This document shows positions 34,901 to 42,630 of a stretch of DNA of 64,000 bases, in pieces. The first letter of the stretch is position 1. The number at the start of each line of letters is the position of its first letter. This stretch comes from Candidatus Uhrbacteria bacterium (lineage in GTDB: Bacteria > Patescibacteriota > Patescibacteriia > 2-12-FULL-60-25), in contig JADZEJ010000001.1 in NCBI GenBank assembly GCA_020850575.1, positions 1-64,000 of the forward strand. The letters run 5' to 3'. Position numbers and translations under genes: made by a program. The notes under the pieces were generated by a model. The model did not search any database. It was not told the origin of the DNA and saw only the letters and a list, made by a program, of their open reading frames with translations.

Positions 34901-36222
34901 TCATGAAAAAATGATTGACCAACTTCTTGGCGCAACTTCCGTAGCCTATACGCATAAACTAATTTCTCAATATTATCATATGCATTCCAGGTTGATGCCC
35001 AATTTGTATCTAGCCGATCTCTTGTCTGAAGAGATTCCTTCGTATATTTTTTATGAAACGAATACCCGCTTACGATTTTTTTCGCATAATTCAATAATAC
35101 CGAATGTACCTCTTCTGATTTTTTTGGGTTAAATTTTACTCCAAGCAAACGTGAAAATTCAAAAACTTCTTCAGCAAAATAATAATCAAAATTTTCTGCA
35201 TACATCTTTTGAATCTGCTCTTGTTGCCATGCATCAAATTCAACACGCACGCCCGTTCCACGTAAAATACGTTTAATCCGTTGCATGTTGACGCTATACC
35301 CATATCGACCTATTCCTAGGTAGTCCCAGACTAAAGACCTTACCTTCTTTTCCAGTCTTCCATTCCAATCTGGTTTGGCACCAATTATTTCCGTTAGTCG
35401 ATCTATATTTTTTGTGTCATCTTCTGTTTCTATATATCTAATAAATGCATCATCAATCGCCCCTGATAAAGGTCCATTTGGATCTATTTTTACCTTCGTT
35501 AATTCATACAATCTCTGGATCCCATCCAGGTACGGAGATTCATCTAAAAGAAGACTTTCGTAGCCCTCAATGACTTCATGCGTGCTGATACGGACTTCAA
35601 TTCCACTCGTTTTTAAGCGACTTATTAGTTCGTGAGCAGAGACCACATCTCCGCGTCGAATACATGAACGGAGACATTTTATCGCTTCGTCTTTTACTTC
35701 CTCAATGGCAATACCCCCCACATCAAGATAATCCTCCGCGGCGAGATATCCTTCATCGTCACGAAAATAACCACGACTTAAATGCTCTTTTGTATTCAAA
35801 ACCAAAGTTGATCTTACTCGTTCATCACGCCAAAACTCTTTTGGCATCAGTCCAAATAAATCCCGAGCATCCACTGAGTTTATTGCGGATGATGCCAGAT
35901 CTTGTATATCTTCATCTGTAAAATCTTCGATAACAGATTCTATATCCGACTTTTTTTGATTCCATATAACCGGAAGATTATCCCTAATATATTCTGCAAC
36001 TGCATTCCGATGAAAATACCCTGATTCATCATCGTCTTTTTCTTTACGAATCCTTTGTAGATCCTCATGCACTTCTTTTCCTGCCTTTGTCACAAATATG
36101 CTTTCATCCTCTGATATTATTCCCTCCATCAAACCTTCTTGTACATGAAAGCGCTCAACAGCTCCACGCGTCTGCTTACTGGTAGTTTCAAATGGATTCA
36201 TTTTCATATTTACTCTATTCAT
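31987..36222 (-). CDS. Giant (about 1,410 residues) helical protein of unknown function
   Basis: 1,411 residues from ATG 36222, which overlaps the stop of the SelO-like gene by 8 bases; in-frame ATGs at 36207 and 36201 are alternatives. Most of it is charged and alpha-helical with no signal peptide or membrane helix, consistent with a HEAT- or TPR-like solenoid. The last 200 residues look different: ADLLVEEGEGRIDILGSTLW, then KKVLLIRALNPRDDVLNREL, RAIFIAKARNMDEVRLCHDH and CGGHSTNRNAIF. This is a compact alpha/beta domain faintly like an acetyltransferase, with a His/Cys cluster that could bind metal. It starts with the same NPF motif as its operon partner. I do not recognise a family. Confidence 0.6.
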   Translation of the reverse strand: MNRVNMKMNPFETTSKQTRGAVERFHVQEGLMEGIISEDESIFVTKAGKEVHEDLQRIRKEKDDDESGYFHRNAVAEYIRDNLPVIWNQKKSDIESVIEDFTDEDIQDLASSAINSVDARDLFGLMPKEFWRDERVRSTLVLNTKEHLSRGYFRDDEGYLAAEDYLDVGGIAIEEVKDEAIKCLRSCIRRGDVVSAHELISRLKTSGIEVRISTHEVIEGYESLLLDESPYLDGIQRLYELTKVKIDPNGPLSGAIDDAFIRYIETEDDTKNIDRLTEIIGAKPDWNGRLEKKVRSLVWDYLGIGRYGYSVNMQRIKRILRGTGVRVEFDAWQQEQIQKMYAENFDYYFAEEVFEFSRLLGVKFNPKKSEEVHSVLLNYAKKIVSGYSFHKKYTKESLQTRDRLDTNWASTWNAYDNIEKLVYAYRLRKLRQEVGQSFFHEVTKQSEIIDFIGYGMGKGFVTGFDMHMGTLFVEELTGLPFEEFVKRPDMKKFVAIGAIYESEKKEDFWKTVYKKNGGQCVDEFNEEHRLILQEGADPIEVLKCASEDLPNTFWKEQQKIMDKMLAGRSLNRVSGYFEKLTKEKAGEWLTEHRMKMIVWAFCEEAFAKRFEQSIDAFPIPKDFREKTGIERIQKALEEENLISQEPEALRGLLEKIGNSENILQQIRPIIKKHLPKLFLSAQMDLFQGWIEFSGVRMERAKTRQEFIEYFKLTYTTRDRAIVIQNLLPTGKERDMCLAWLRTSDSPEVKILPELLNNIGPSARKEFCPYEKQIPQLIRMMSNKNEDMTALVPYVRMYGAQPIPGLFQTFIVLEKYRIQKKQGKMIQIPSKHREKVDTFLRVHDGSQLAESASPEEIEEIYKKFQEAINRLRQELISDQVPKALDSSSLHMDLLNAMIPVSGSYGSYQDRGDRITQWRATVHELESEGRGQESRLPSGYEVQRFQIGKIGNSSASLEALLASSDERERMSAETERLKKIDESIEKEAKKETLTSFLVPLRKALEEEVSSEDDPQTFDSLFLRCEMRALDAIAEREQMLEKAQQQGLEEKKIQGIKIALKKLQNILDLSRRSLGSFQEACVDQEKRKKWTLPEIALESMVRIFGKEVLNHAAPELNRIVMMMAKDRAPEHVTRIKDAMKESTDGKISTREREAWTNWFEEEALEHLTKQNERPISKEALETIQKVLRLNGIRESLIATKKMDDSKKAPAHPFYDVIRKFEKERISGQGNTETTTVGYYPVHGMGRIFSADLANACYNKLSHNLARNEYQNLHADLLVEEGEGRIDILGSTLWIEGKTRENKKVLLIRALNPRDDVLNRELRADHLVDATIERAIFIAKARNMDEVRLCHDHCGGHSTNRNAIFQAEMKLIQQKGFKRATEDLVETRETSFNGYNVYRANETVVVWQREELAKR

Positions 36223-37609
36223 CGTCCCCCGGGATTGGAGAGTAATGCCCACCTCGTTCAATTAATTCTTCTGACATTTTTGAGCACACTTCGATTAAAC
36301 GCTCTTTTGTTAATCCGATTTGTTCAAAAGCTTTTCCTTCGCCCAGACCCTCCATATACCCACGGATGAATTCTTGAGACATTTTTCTACGTGTCTCTGG
36401 ATGATATTTTTCTTTCAGATTTTTTAGCATTCCGCGTGTCGAGAAGCAAATGTCACGAATATCTTTCAAGAGGCACCGTGGAATACCAAACTCGGCATCT
36501 GGTGTTTGATGGAGTCCTACCGCAGGATCAATGAAAACGCAGCCATTTTCCGTTTCTCTGAAAGATGGCCGTCCAAGATACGGCCCGTCTTCATCGCCTT
36601 TTTCGAGCCATTTTTGCTTGTTTTCTGGCTTACCGGTGAATACTTTCTTTTTTAAGACATCACTAATTGAATCCAGATCTACAACTTCGCCTGCCAAGGT
36701 TACGTTTCCCATATGTAAAAACATATGTACTAAGCCTTCACGCTGGAGAATTCCTAGATTTTTTCCATATTCCATTCCGACACGCAGAAGCCAACGATCG
36801 ACACCTGATTTTGTTTCAGCTTCATATCCGCCAAGCTGATTCAAGCCCCTTGCCTCATTGTTGAGGCTTTGACAAGCCTCCGCAATCATCTGGTCAATCT
36901 TTTCTGACTCCTCACCTAAATCACGAACACGTAATACGGAACGCATCAGACGCACCATGAGAACAGGCTGAAAATTGTCACGTACATCGCGCGCCATTGT
37001 TATCAAATGAGCTCGCTCCTCTTTGTTTGTTTCCGCTTTTGCCATTTTGACAATGCGGTCAATATTTTGTTGCTTGAAAGACTTAGTCGTCACTTCTTTA
37101 CCATCCAACACTAGGCTATGCAGCCGATACACCGCTGCGACAGCTTCGGTACGCATGCCGGCAGCTGATAAACGGTCTGCGATTTTTACCGTAAAATCAA
37201 CCGAACGTTCGTCCATTAAGCCCATTGGTTCATAGCCCCAGGGCGTTTCTTGTGAACCGGTCAAAATATAGGCTTCAGGCGTACCAGACATCATTCCTCT
37301 TGGGACATTGCTCTTTTTAGATTCGTAACTTTCTGGAAACTGAAAACCAGAACCTTTTAAATCAATCTGACAGTACACATGATGCCGTTTTGCATCTTTT
37401 TCTTGAATAATCGTATTTACTCCGAGATCTGCACTCCGATGATGATAATCCAAGACTCGCAGCTTGGTCTGGCCCGATTTCCGATCTAAAAACATTCCAA
37501 CATCCTTTCCATCAAATGGAAGCTTGATGCATGGATTCTTAAAGGTTTCTTCAAGAGAGGATTCTGGCAAATTACGGAAACGTTCGACGGCAAACGGATT
37601 GCGCTCCAT
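36215..37609 (-). CDS. SelO-like (pseudokinase/AMPylase fold) protein
   Basis: 464 residues from ATG 37609 (MERNPFAVERF), or 470 from 37627. Segments in SelO order: VYCQIDLKGSGFQFPE (SelO has LKGAG with the nucleotide-binding Lys), RSVDFTVKIADRLSAAGMRT (SelO: REYLASEAMHALGIPTT), then GLVHMFLHMGNVTLAGEVVD followed by LDSI (SelO: GFAHGVMNTDNMSLLG, LDYGP). So Lys, Asn and a metal-type Asp are kept, but the GDGRA arginine loop is not clear. SelO proteins AMPylate other proteins. Activity here is inference. It is the first gene of a two-gene operon with the giant protein; a TATACT box lies 8 bases before the ATG. Confidence 0.5.
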   Translation of the reverse strand: MERNPFAVERFRNLPESSLEETFKNPCIKLPFDGKDVGMFLDRKSGQTKLRVLDYHHRSADLGVNTIIQEKDAKRHHVYCQIDLKGSGFQFPESYESKKSNVPRGMMSGTPEAYILTGSQETPWGYEPMGLMDERSVDFTVKIADRLSAAGMRTEAVAAVYRLHSLVLDGKEVTTKSFKQQNIDRIVKMAKAETNKEERAHLITMARDVRDNFQPVLMVRLMRSVLRVRDLGEESEKIDQMIAEACQSLNNEARGLNQLGGYEAETKSGVDRWLLRVGMEYGKNLGILQREGLVHMFLHMGNVTLAGEVVDLDSISDVLKKKVFTGKPENKQKWLEKGDEDGPYLGRPSFRETENGCVFIDPAVGLHQTPDAEFGIPRCLLKDIRDICFSTRGMLKNLKEKYHPETRRKMSQEFIRGYMEGLGEGKAFEQIGLTKERLIEVCSKMSEELIERGGHYSPIPGDDE

Positions 37610-37617
37610 ATTCGTTA

Positions 37618-37623
37618 AGTATA
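37618..37623 (-). promoter_or_regulatory. -10 box eight bases before the SelO-like gene
   Basis: TATACT on the minus strand, 8 bases upstream of ATG 37609, directly after the fusA terminator. No convincing -35. It supports an independent, nearly leaderless transcript for the SelO-like/giant operon. Confidence 0.4.
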
Positions 37624-37637
37624 TCATTATGGTAAAT

Positions 37638-37669
37638 AAAAAATCGCCCCGTTATCGGAGCGATTTTTT
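37638..37669 (-). terminator. Terminator of fusA
   Basis: AAAAAATCGCTCCG and CGGGGCGATTTTTT pair around a short loop, with a T6 tail on the minus strand, 10 bases after the fusA stop. Confidence 0.85.
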
Positions 37670-37678
37670 ATTTGATGT

Positions 37679-39760
37679 TTATTTCTTGGTACGACCTTCG
37701 ATGATGGCAGCCTGCACGTTTTGTGGCGTTTCTGCGTAGTGGTGGAATTCCATGGAGTAGGAACCGCGACCCTGAGTCATCGAGCGGAGGCCGGTGGCAT
37801 AGCCGAACATTTCGGACAATGGCACATAGGCTTCGATAATCTTTGCGCCCATACGTTCGGTCATTTCGTTGATTTGACCACGCTTGGAGTTCAAGTCACC
37901 GATCACGTCACCCATATAGGTTTCTGGAGTGACACATTCGACTTTCATGATTGGCTCAAGAATGGAGACGCCACCCTTGCGGCAGGCTTCCTTAAAGGCC
38001 ATCGAAGCAGCGATTTTAAAGGCGGCTTCGGAAGAGTCGACATCGTGGTAGGAACCATCAAACACGGTTGCTTTGACGTCAACGAAGGTGAATCCAGCGA
38101 CGACACCGCGCGTCATCGCTTCTTGAATACCCGCATTGATTGGCTTGATAAATTCACGAGGAATAACACCGCCTTTAATTTCATCAACAAATTCATAGCC
38201 TTTTCCACGCTCAAGCGGTTCAACCTTCAACCAGCAATGGCCGTATTGTCCACGACCACCAGATTGGCGAACAAATTTCCCTTCCGCTTCAGCCGGAGCT
38301 TTTAGACATTCCTTGTAAGAAACTTGCGGCTTACCTACATTAGCTTCAACTTTAAATTCACGTCTCATGCGATCGACGATGATATCAAGGTGAAGTTCAC
38401 CCATACCAGCGATGAGTGTTTGCAAGGTTTCTTCATCGGTACGGACACGGAAAGAAGGATCTTCTTCAGCGAGCTTTTGTAAAGCGACACCCATTTTTTC
38501 TTGGTCAGCCTTGGTTTTTGGTTCGATGGCAATTTCGATAACCGGTTCTGGAATCGTAATTGATTCAAGCACAATCGGATGCGCCTCGTCACACAAGGTG
38601 TGTCCAGTGAAGGTTGACTTCAAGCCAACAGCGGCAGCAATTTCACCAGAAAAAACTTCTTCCACATCTTCTCGTTCATTCGAGTGCATACGCACAATAC
38701 GACCGATACGTTCGCGTTCTCCGGTTGTGGTATTAAGCACATATGAACCGGAAGATAATTTACCGGAGTACACACGGAAAAAGACAAGTTTACCCACAAA
38801 TGGATCAGACATGACCTTAAATGCAAGAGCTGCAAATGGTTCATTATCATCAGCTTTGCGTTCTGAAATTGCCGTTTCGTCATCAACATCATGACCCTTA
38901 ACCGGTGGAACATCGAGTGGAGATGGTAAATAATCAACAACCGCATCGAGCATAAGCTGAACACCCTTGTTTTTCAAAGCAGAGCCGCACAAAATTGGGA
39001 ACAAATCGAGACCAATAACTGCCTTGCGCAAAGCAGCCTTGATTTCGTCAATCGAAAGTGTTTCGCCGGCAAGATATCGTTCCATCATTTTTTCGTCCGT
39101 TTCGCACAAAGCTTCAAGGAACTCACCGCGATACTTTTTTGCAACTTCAACCATGTCATCAGGAATTTCACGCTCTTCAATTTTTTGACCCAAATCATCC
39201 ATGTAGAACTCCGCCTTCATGGTGATAAGGTCGATGATGGCATTAAAATTAGACTCTGAACCGATAGGAAACTGAATCGGATAGGCGCGTTTATTCAAAC
39301 GAGAGCGGATCGATTCAATATCTTTCACAAAATCAGCGCCCATGCGGTCGAGTTTATTAACAAAACAAATACGAGGTACTTGATATTTATCAGCCTGACG
39401 CCACACGGTTTCTGATTGAGCTTCCACACCAGCTACTCCGTCAAACACGGTTACGGCACCGTCCAAAACACGCAATGAACGCTGAACTTCAATCGTAAAA
39501 TCGATGTGTCCTGGAGTGTCGATCAAATTCATCCGCTTCCCTTTCCAAAAACACGTGGTTGCAGCGGCCGTGATGGTAATGCCACGTTCACGCTCTTGAG
39601 CCATCCAGTCCATCGTCGCTTCACCTTCATGCACTTCACCGATCTTGTGCTTGCGACCAGTGTAAAACAACACACGTTCAGATGTAGTGGTCTTACCGGC
39701 ATCAATATGTGCGATAATCCCGAAATTACGGGTATCTTTAAGGGAATATTCACGAGGCAT
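37679..39760 (-). CDS. fusA: Elongation factor G
   Basis: 693 residues, normal length. G1 [20 protein letters not shown]2 region [15 protein letters not shown]3 [15 protein letters not shown]4 [10 protein letters not shown]. Domain II with [14 protein letters not shown], domain IV with [15 protein letters not shown] and [19 protein letters not shown], domain V ending [19 protein letters not shown]. It drives tRNA-mRNA translocation. A terminator lies between rpsG and fusA, so fusA may be partly uncoupled from the str operon. No Shine-Dalgarno precedes ATG 39760. Confidence 0.98.
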   Translation of the reverse strand: MPREYSLKDTRNFGIIAHIDAGKTTTSERVLFYTGRKHKIGEVHEGEATMDWMAQERERGITITAAATTCFWKGKRMNLIDTPGHIDFTIEVQRSLRVLDGAVTVFDGVAGVEAQSETVWRQADKYQVPRICFVNKLDRMGADFVKDIESIRSRLNKRAYPIQFPIGSESNFNAIIDLITMKAEFYMDDLGQKIEEREIPDDMVEVAKKYRGEFLEALCETDEKMMERYLAGETLSIDEIKAALRKAVIGLDLFPILCGSALKNKGVQLMLDAVVDYLPSPLDVPPVKGHDVDDETAISERKADDNEPFAALAFKVMSDPFVGKLVFFRVYSGKLSSGSYVLNTTTGERERIGRIVRMHSNEREDVEEVFSGEIAAAVGLKSTFTGHTLCDEAHPIVLESITIPEPVIEIAIEPKTKADQEKMGVALQKLAEEDPSFRVRTDEETLQTLIAGMGELHLDIIVDRMRREFKVEANVGKPQVSYKECLKAPAEAEGKFVRQSGGRGQYGHCWLKVEPLERGKGYEFVDEIKGGVIPREFIKPINAGIQEAMTRGVVAGFTFVDVKATVFDGSYHDVDSSEAAFKIAASMAFKEACRKGGVSILEPIMKVECVTPETYMGDVIGDLNSKRGQINEMTERMGAKIIEAYVPLSEMFGYATGLRSMTQGRGSYSMEFHHYAETPQNVQAAIIEGRTKK

Positions 39761-39830
39761 ATGTAGTAGGGTTTACACGATAAGATGAAGTGTTGGAAAA
39801 AATTAAAGTGTTGAAGAGAAACTGAGATGA

Positions 39831-39856
39831 AAAAGACGGCGACATGGTCAGCCGTC
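39831..39856 (-). terminator. Terminator or attenuator between rpsG and fusA
   Basis: GACGGC (39835-39840) and GCCGTC (39851-39856) pair around a 10-base loop, with a TTTTT-type tail on the minus strand, just after the rpsG stop. Confidence 0.6.
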
Positions 39857-39869
39857 CTTTTGAAACAAC

Positions 39870-40337
39870 CTAGCGAGCGAAGTGAGCGAAGGCGCGATTA
39901 GCTTCAGCCATGCGTTGCACATCTTGTTTCTTTTTGACGGCATCGCCTTCGTTTTTTGAAGCAGAGAGTAATTCATTCGCTAATTTTTCTGCCATAGGCT
40001 TTCCCTTTTTGCTACGAGCAGCGCTCAAAATCCAACGGAAAGCGAGCTGTTGACGGCGCTCTGCACGAACTTGAATAGGCACTTGATAGTTGGCGCCACC
40101 TACACGCTTTGACTTAACTTCTAAAAGAGGTGAAATGTTTTTTAGGGCTTCATTGAAGATATCCAGAGCCGGGGTCTTGGTTTTTTCTTCAAGAACATTA
40201 AAAGCCTCATACACAATCTTTTGTGCTGTTGATTTTTTTCCACGCTCCATCACGTAGTTAATAAACTTCGCGACAACTTGGGATGAATATTTCGGATCCG
40301 ATAGGATTTTTCGTTTTGGTGCTTGTTTTCCGCGCAT
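39870..40337 (-). CDS. rpsG: Ribosomal protein uS7
   Basis: 155 residues. KRKILSDPKYSSQVVAKFINYVMERGKKSTAQKIVYEAF, NISPLLEVKSKRVGGANYQVP, and the conserved RRQQLAFRWILSAARSKKGKPMAEKLANELL. It nucleates assembly of the 30S head. It follows rpsL by 15 bases in the usual str order. The ATG at 40337 gives the expected N-terminus. Confidence 0.97.
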   Translation of the reverse strand: MRGKQAPKRKILSDPKYSSQVVAKFINYVMERGKKSTAQKIVYEAFNVLEEKTKTPALDIFNEALKNISPLLEVKSKRVGGANYQVPIQVRAERRQQLAFRWILSAARSKKGKPMAEKLANELLSASKNEGDAVKKKQDVQRMAEANRAFAHFAR

Positions 40338-40352
40338 ATTTTAGTTCTTCAA

Positions 40353-40778
40353 TTACTTCTTTTCTTTTGGACGCTTTGCACCGTAAATGGAACGACCACG
40401 ACGGCGAGCTGAGACACCTTGCGCATCGTACACACCGCGAACAACGTGATAACGCACACCAGGGAGGTCTTTCACACGACCACCACGTAACATGACAATG
40501 GAGTGCTCTTGCAAGTTGTGACCTTCACCAGGAATGTAAGCTGTTACTTCCATTTGGTTTGATAAACGCACACGAGCAATTTTACGGATAGCTGAGTTTG
40601 GCTTTTTTGGCGTCATGGTTGTCACCTTGGTGCACACCCCACGTTTAAAAGGAGATCCGCGACGATATTCTGTGCGTTTACGATGGAGACCATCGTATTT
40701 GAACTGCATGGCTGGGCTCTTAGACTTTGTCTTTAGCGAGCGGCGACCACTTTTGACGAGTTGGTTGATAGTAGGCAT
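40353..40778 (-). CDS. rpsL: Ribosomal protein uS12
   Basis: 141 residues. [23 protein letters not shown], then an insertion ([22 protein letters not shown]) of the length seen in Firmicutes S12, then [30 protein letters not shown]. The loop [32 protein letters not shown] follows. The TPKKPNSA decoding-centre loop is intact, with Lys at the position where streptomycin-resistance changes occur. First gene of the str operon; its promoter lies 20 bases upstream. Confidence 0.97.
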   Translation of the reverse strand: MPTINQLVKSGRRSLKTKSKSPAMQFKYDGLHRKRTEYRRGSPFKRGVCTKVTTMTPKKPNSAIRKIARVRLSNQMEVTAYIPGEGHNLQEHSIVMLRGGRVKDLPGVRYHVVRGVYDAQGVSARRRGRSIYGAKRPKEKK

Positions 40779-40797
40779 GTCGGAAAAATATGGCGGA

Positions 40798-40827
40798 AAT
40801 ATAGCAGGGTTATGCGAAAAACGTCAA
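40798..40827 (-). promoter_or_regulatory. Promoter of rpsL-rpsG
   Basis: TTGACG at 40822-40827, an 18-base spacer, TATATT at 40798-40803 preceded by TGC. It predicts a leader of about 12 bases without a Shine-Dalgarno. The further 200 bases to 41038 show no gene. Confidence 0.65.
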
Positions 40828-41038
40828 GGGTTTCTGTCGATACTATATATGATTACAGATTAATTGGAAGAAAAGAAGGCAGAATACAGCCAAATAATAC
40901 ACCAAAAAGAATCACAAGGTTGTCGCTAGAAGCGTCTATTTATGAAAAATTTTTTAAAGTTTTAACAAAAAGAATACGGTTACCTCTATCCTGTTACGAG
41001 CTAAAACAAATTTTTTGACGATAGCGAAGTCTCACTCT

Positions 41039-41689
41039 TTACATTAAGCTAGTCACGCCATCCGCAATACCAAGAACAATACGCGATGTAAAGTTCATAA
41101 ATACGGAAAACAATCCCAAGTTAGCAAAACTGTCCATTATTATCAGAATTAGCAATATCATCGATCCCTTTGTTTCAATAAAATTTCGGATATCGTGATA
41201 CTTTGGAGCGGATAAGAATGCGAGAAGCAATTTCGATCCATCCAATGGCGGAAGTGGAACTAAATTAAACGCACAAAGGGCGATATTTATTTGTGCAAAG
41301 ACCATGAGAAAAATTGTAAGTAAATTTGAAAGACCTAAATGTGGCGCAAATATGCCAAAAGCAATTGCAGACATTACGGCGAGGATCAAATTACTTGTCG
41401 GACCGGCAAAAGCAATAGCTACCGGTCCCCATTTTTGCCAGCGGAGATTGTACGGATTATAAGGAACTGGTTTACCCCAACCAAAACCGATCAATGTTAC
41501 GGTCAATAAACCCAACGGATCGACGTGAGCGGCCGGATTTAGAGTTAAACGACCAAGTCTTTTTGCAGTTTGATCCCCCAAATAATTACCGATTAGCGCA
41601 TGTGCAAATTCATGAACTGATAAAGAAAGTAAGAATGCTAAGAGCCAAACGGCAAAAACCATCGGTTGTTCGAATAGAAGTTTAATCAT
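41039..41689 (-). CDS. M50-family membrane metalloprotease (site-2-protease type)
   Basis: 216 residues from ATG 41689 (MIKLLFEQPMVFAVWLLAF); the open frame to 41767 would overlap the divergent bL28 gene. Five or so membrane helices. The zinc site HEFAH (HExxH) lies in helix 1-2 (SLSVHEFAHALIGNYLGD), followed by GRLTLNPAAHVDPLG. The third ligand motif LVPLPPLDGSKLL (N/xxPxxxxDG) is near the middle. It fits the short M50B/YwhC-like branch without a PDZ domain, cleaving substrates within the membrane. Substrate unknown. Confidence 0.88.
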   Translation of the reverse strand: MIKLLFEQPMVFAVWLLAFLLSLSVHEFAHALIGNYLGDQTAKRLGRLTLNPAAHVDPLGLLTVTLIGFGWGKPVPYNPYNLRWQKWGPVAIAFAGPTSNLILAVMSAIAFGIFAPHLGLSNLLTIFLMVFAQINIALCAFNLVPLPPLDGSKLLLAFLSAPKYHDIRNFIETKGSMILLILIIMDSFANLGLFSVFMNFTSRIVLGIADGVTSLM

Positions 41690-41695
41690 AGAGAC

Positions 41696-41724
41696 TTGCA
41701 AATCATAGCGCACTCGTGTAACCT
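41696..41724 (+). promoter_or_regulatory. Promoter of rpmB
   Basis: TTGCAA at 41696-41701, a 17-base spacer, TAACCT at 41719-41724. The start codon is 14 bases further, so the leader would be only a few bases. Confidence 0.5.
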
Positions 41725-41738
41725 CTCGCCATATTGAT

Positions 41739-41993
41739 ATGTCCAGAATCGACCAACTGACCGGCAAGCGTGCAAACTTCGGTCAATCACGCAGCCACTC
41801 TAACCGAGCTACTAAACGTCGTCAAAACGTCAATTTACAGACGATTCGTTTAGCCGGAACGAAAGTGCGCGTCAGTACACGCACGATTAAAACCCTCAAG
41901 CGTATTACAGCTCAATTGGAAGGCAAACTCCCAACTCTGAAGCAAAAAAGGGCTCAAAAACGTGCTACTCGCGCAGCAGCCGCTAAGGTTTAA
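41739..41993 (+). CDS. rpmB: Ribosomal protein bL28
   Basis: 84 residues. The opening [22 protein letters not shown] resembles the bL28 signature (C-x-x-TGK-x-x-x-GN-x-x-SHS-x-x), and [13 protein letters not shown] is the conserved core. The first strand carries SRID where zinc-binding bL28 has Cys, so it is the Cys-free form. The C-terminus is long and basic ([15 protein letters not shown]). It is monocistronic, divergent from the M50 protease, with its own terminator. Confidence 0.95.
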   Translation: MSRIDQLTGKRANFGQSRSHSNRATKRRQNVNLQTIRLAGTKVRVSTRTIKTLKRITAQLEGKLPTLKQKRAQKRATRAAAAKV

Positions 41994-42016
41994 ATTTTAC
42001 TTTTGATTAATGAACA

Positions 42017-42043
42017 AGCTCAGGATTGACTTCTGAGCTTTTT
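42017..42043 (+). terminator. Terminator of rpmB
   Basis: AGCTCAG (42017-42023) and CTGAGCT (42033-42039) with a T5 tail. Its loop holds the -35 box of the next gene's promoter. Confidence 0.8.
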
Positions 42044-42054
42044 CATGTTATTAG
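42026..42054 (+). promoter_or_regulatory. Promoter of the zinc-finger cassette, overlapping the rpmB terminator
   Basis: TTGACT at 42026-42031 inside the terminator loop, a 17-base spacer, TATTAG at 42049-42054. Transcription would start about 18 bases before the ATG, just upstream of AGGAGG. Confidence 0.5.
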
Positions 42055-42078
42055 GGATACAGCCTACAGGAGGCAAAA

Positions 42079-42579
42079 ATGACCAATCCGAAAGATACCG
42101 GTTCACGCTCAAAACGTTCACACCTCTCACTCGTCTCTGGTTCGGTGACTTCCCGGAATGATCCGGCTGAATCACACGAACGGCATCTGAATTTTCAGAT
42201 TTGTACTTTTTGTAAAAAGCCCATCATGGACGACGAATACGTCGCTCATATTGAGGAACAGCCATACCACGAAGAGTGCCAATATATCGAGTATGATAGA
42301 TTTGCCTGGACGGCTACCAAGGATGCGATTTTCTATGGGCTCGGTTCGGAAATTCGAAGCGTTTACCCAGGCGGACACACAAAACTCAATCAGATCCGAG
42401 AGCGACTGCGGGACGAGAATATTCGATATTCGGACGTCCTGACTGTCTTGATGACGATTTCGTATCGGATCAGAGGATCGCTTGATAAATGCGGTTTCTC
42501 AAAAGAACGTCGTAAACGGTGCGATGACAATCTTACAGGTCTCGCACGAACCTTGAGTGATTTCCTCAAGAATCGCTAG
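42079..42579 (+). CDS. LIM-like zinc-finger protein, function unknown
   Basis: 166 residues. The start ATG has AGGAGG 6 bases upstream. Residues about 40-65 read FQICTFCKKPIMDDEYVAHI and then PYHEEC, giving C-x2-C-x17-H-x2-C, half of a LIM or treble-clef zinc site. The rest is helical and basic (FAWTATKDAIFYGLGSEIRS, LSDFLKNR end) without a known domain. It is an isolated unit with promoter, Shine-Dalgarno and terminator, between bL28 and a coiled-coil gene. It may bind nucleic acid or protein; no partner is visible. Confidence 0.65.
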   Translation: MTNPKDTGSRSKRSHLSLVSGSVTSRNDPAESHERHLNFQICTFCKKPIMDDEYVAHIEEQPYHEECQYIEYDRFAWTATKDAIFYGLGSEIRSVYPGGHTKLNQIRERLRDENIRYSDVLTVLMTISYRIRGSLDKCGFSKERRKRCDDNLTGLARTLSDFLKNR

Positions 42580-42592
42580 TAAGCAATGCCAT

Positions 42593-42630
42593 GTCCTACA
42601 ACCCTTCTCTTGTTGTAGGACTTTTTGTTT
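42593..42630 (+). terminator. Terminator of the zinc-finger cassette
   Basis: GTCCTACAAC (42593-42602) and GTTGTAGGAC (42612-42621), followed by TTTTTGTTTTT. It abuts the stop of the convergent coiled-coil gene. Confidence 0.88.

Noticed and set aside
37721-38305. Plus-strand open frame of 194 codons
   Set aside because: Antisense to fusA domains IV-V; no SD or domain, a shadow of a conserved gene.
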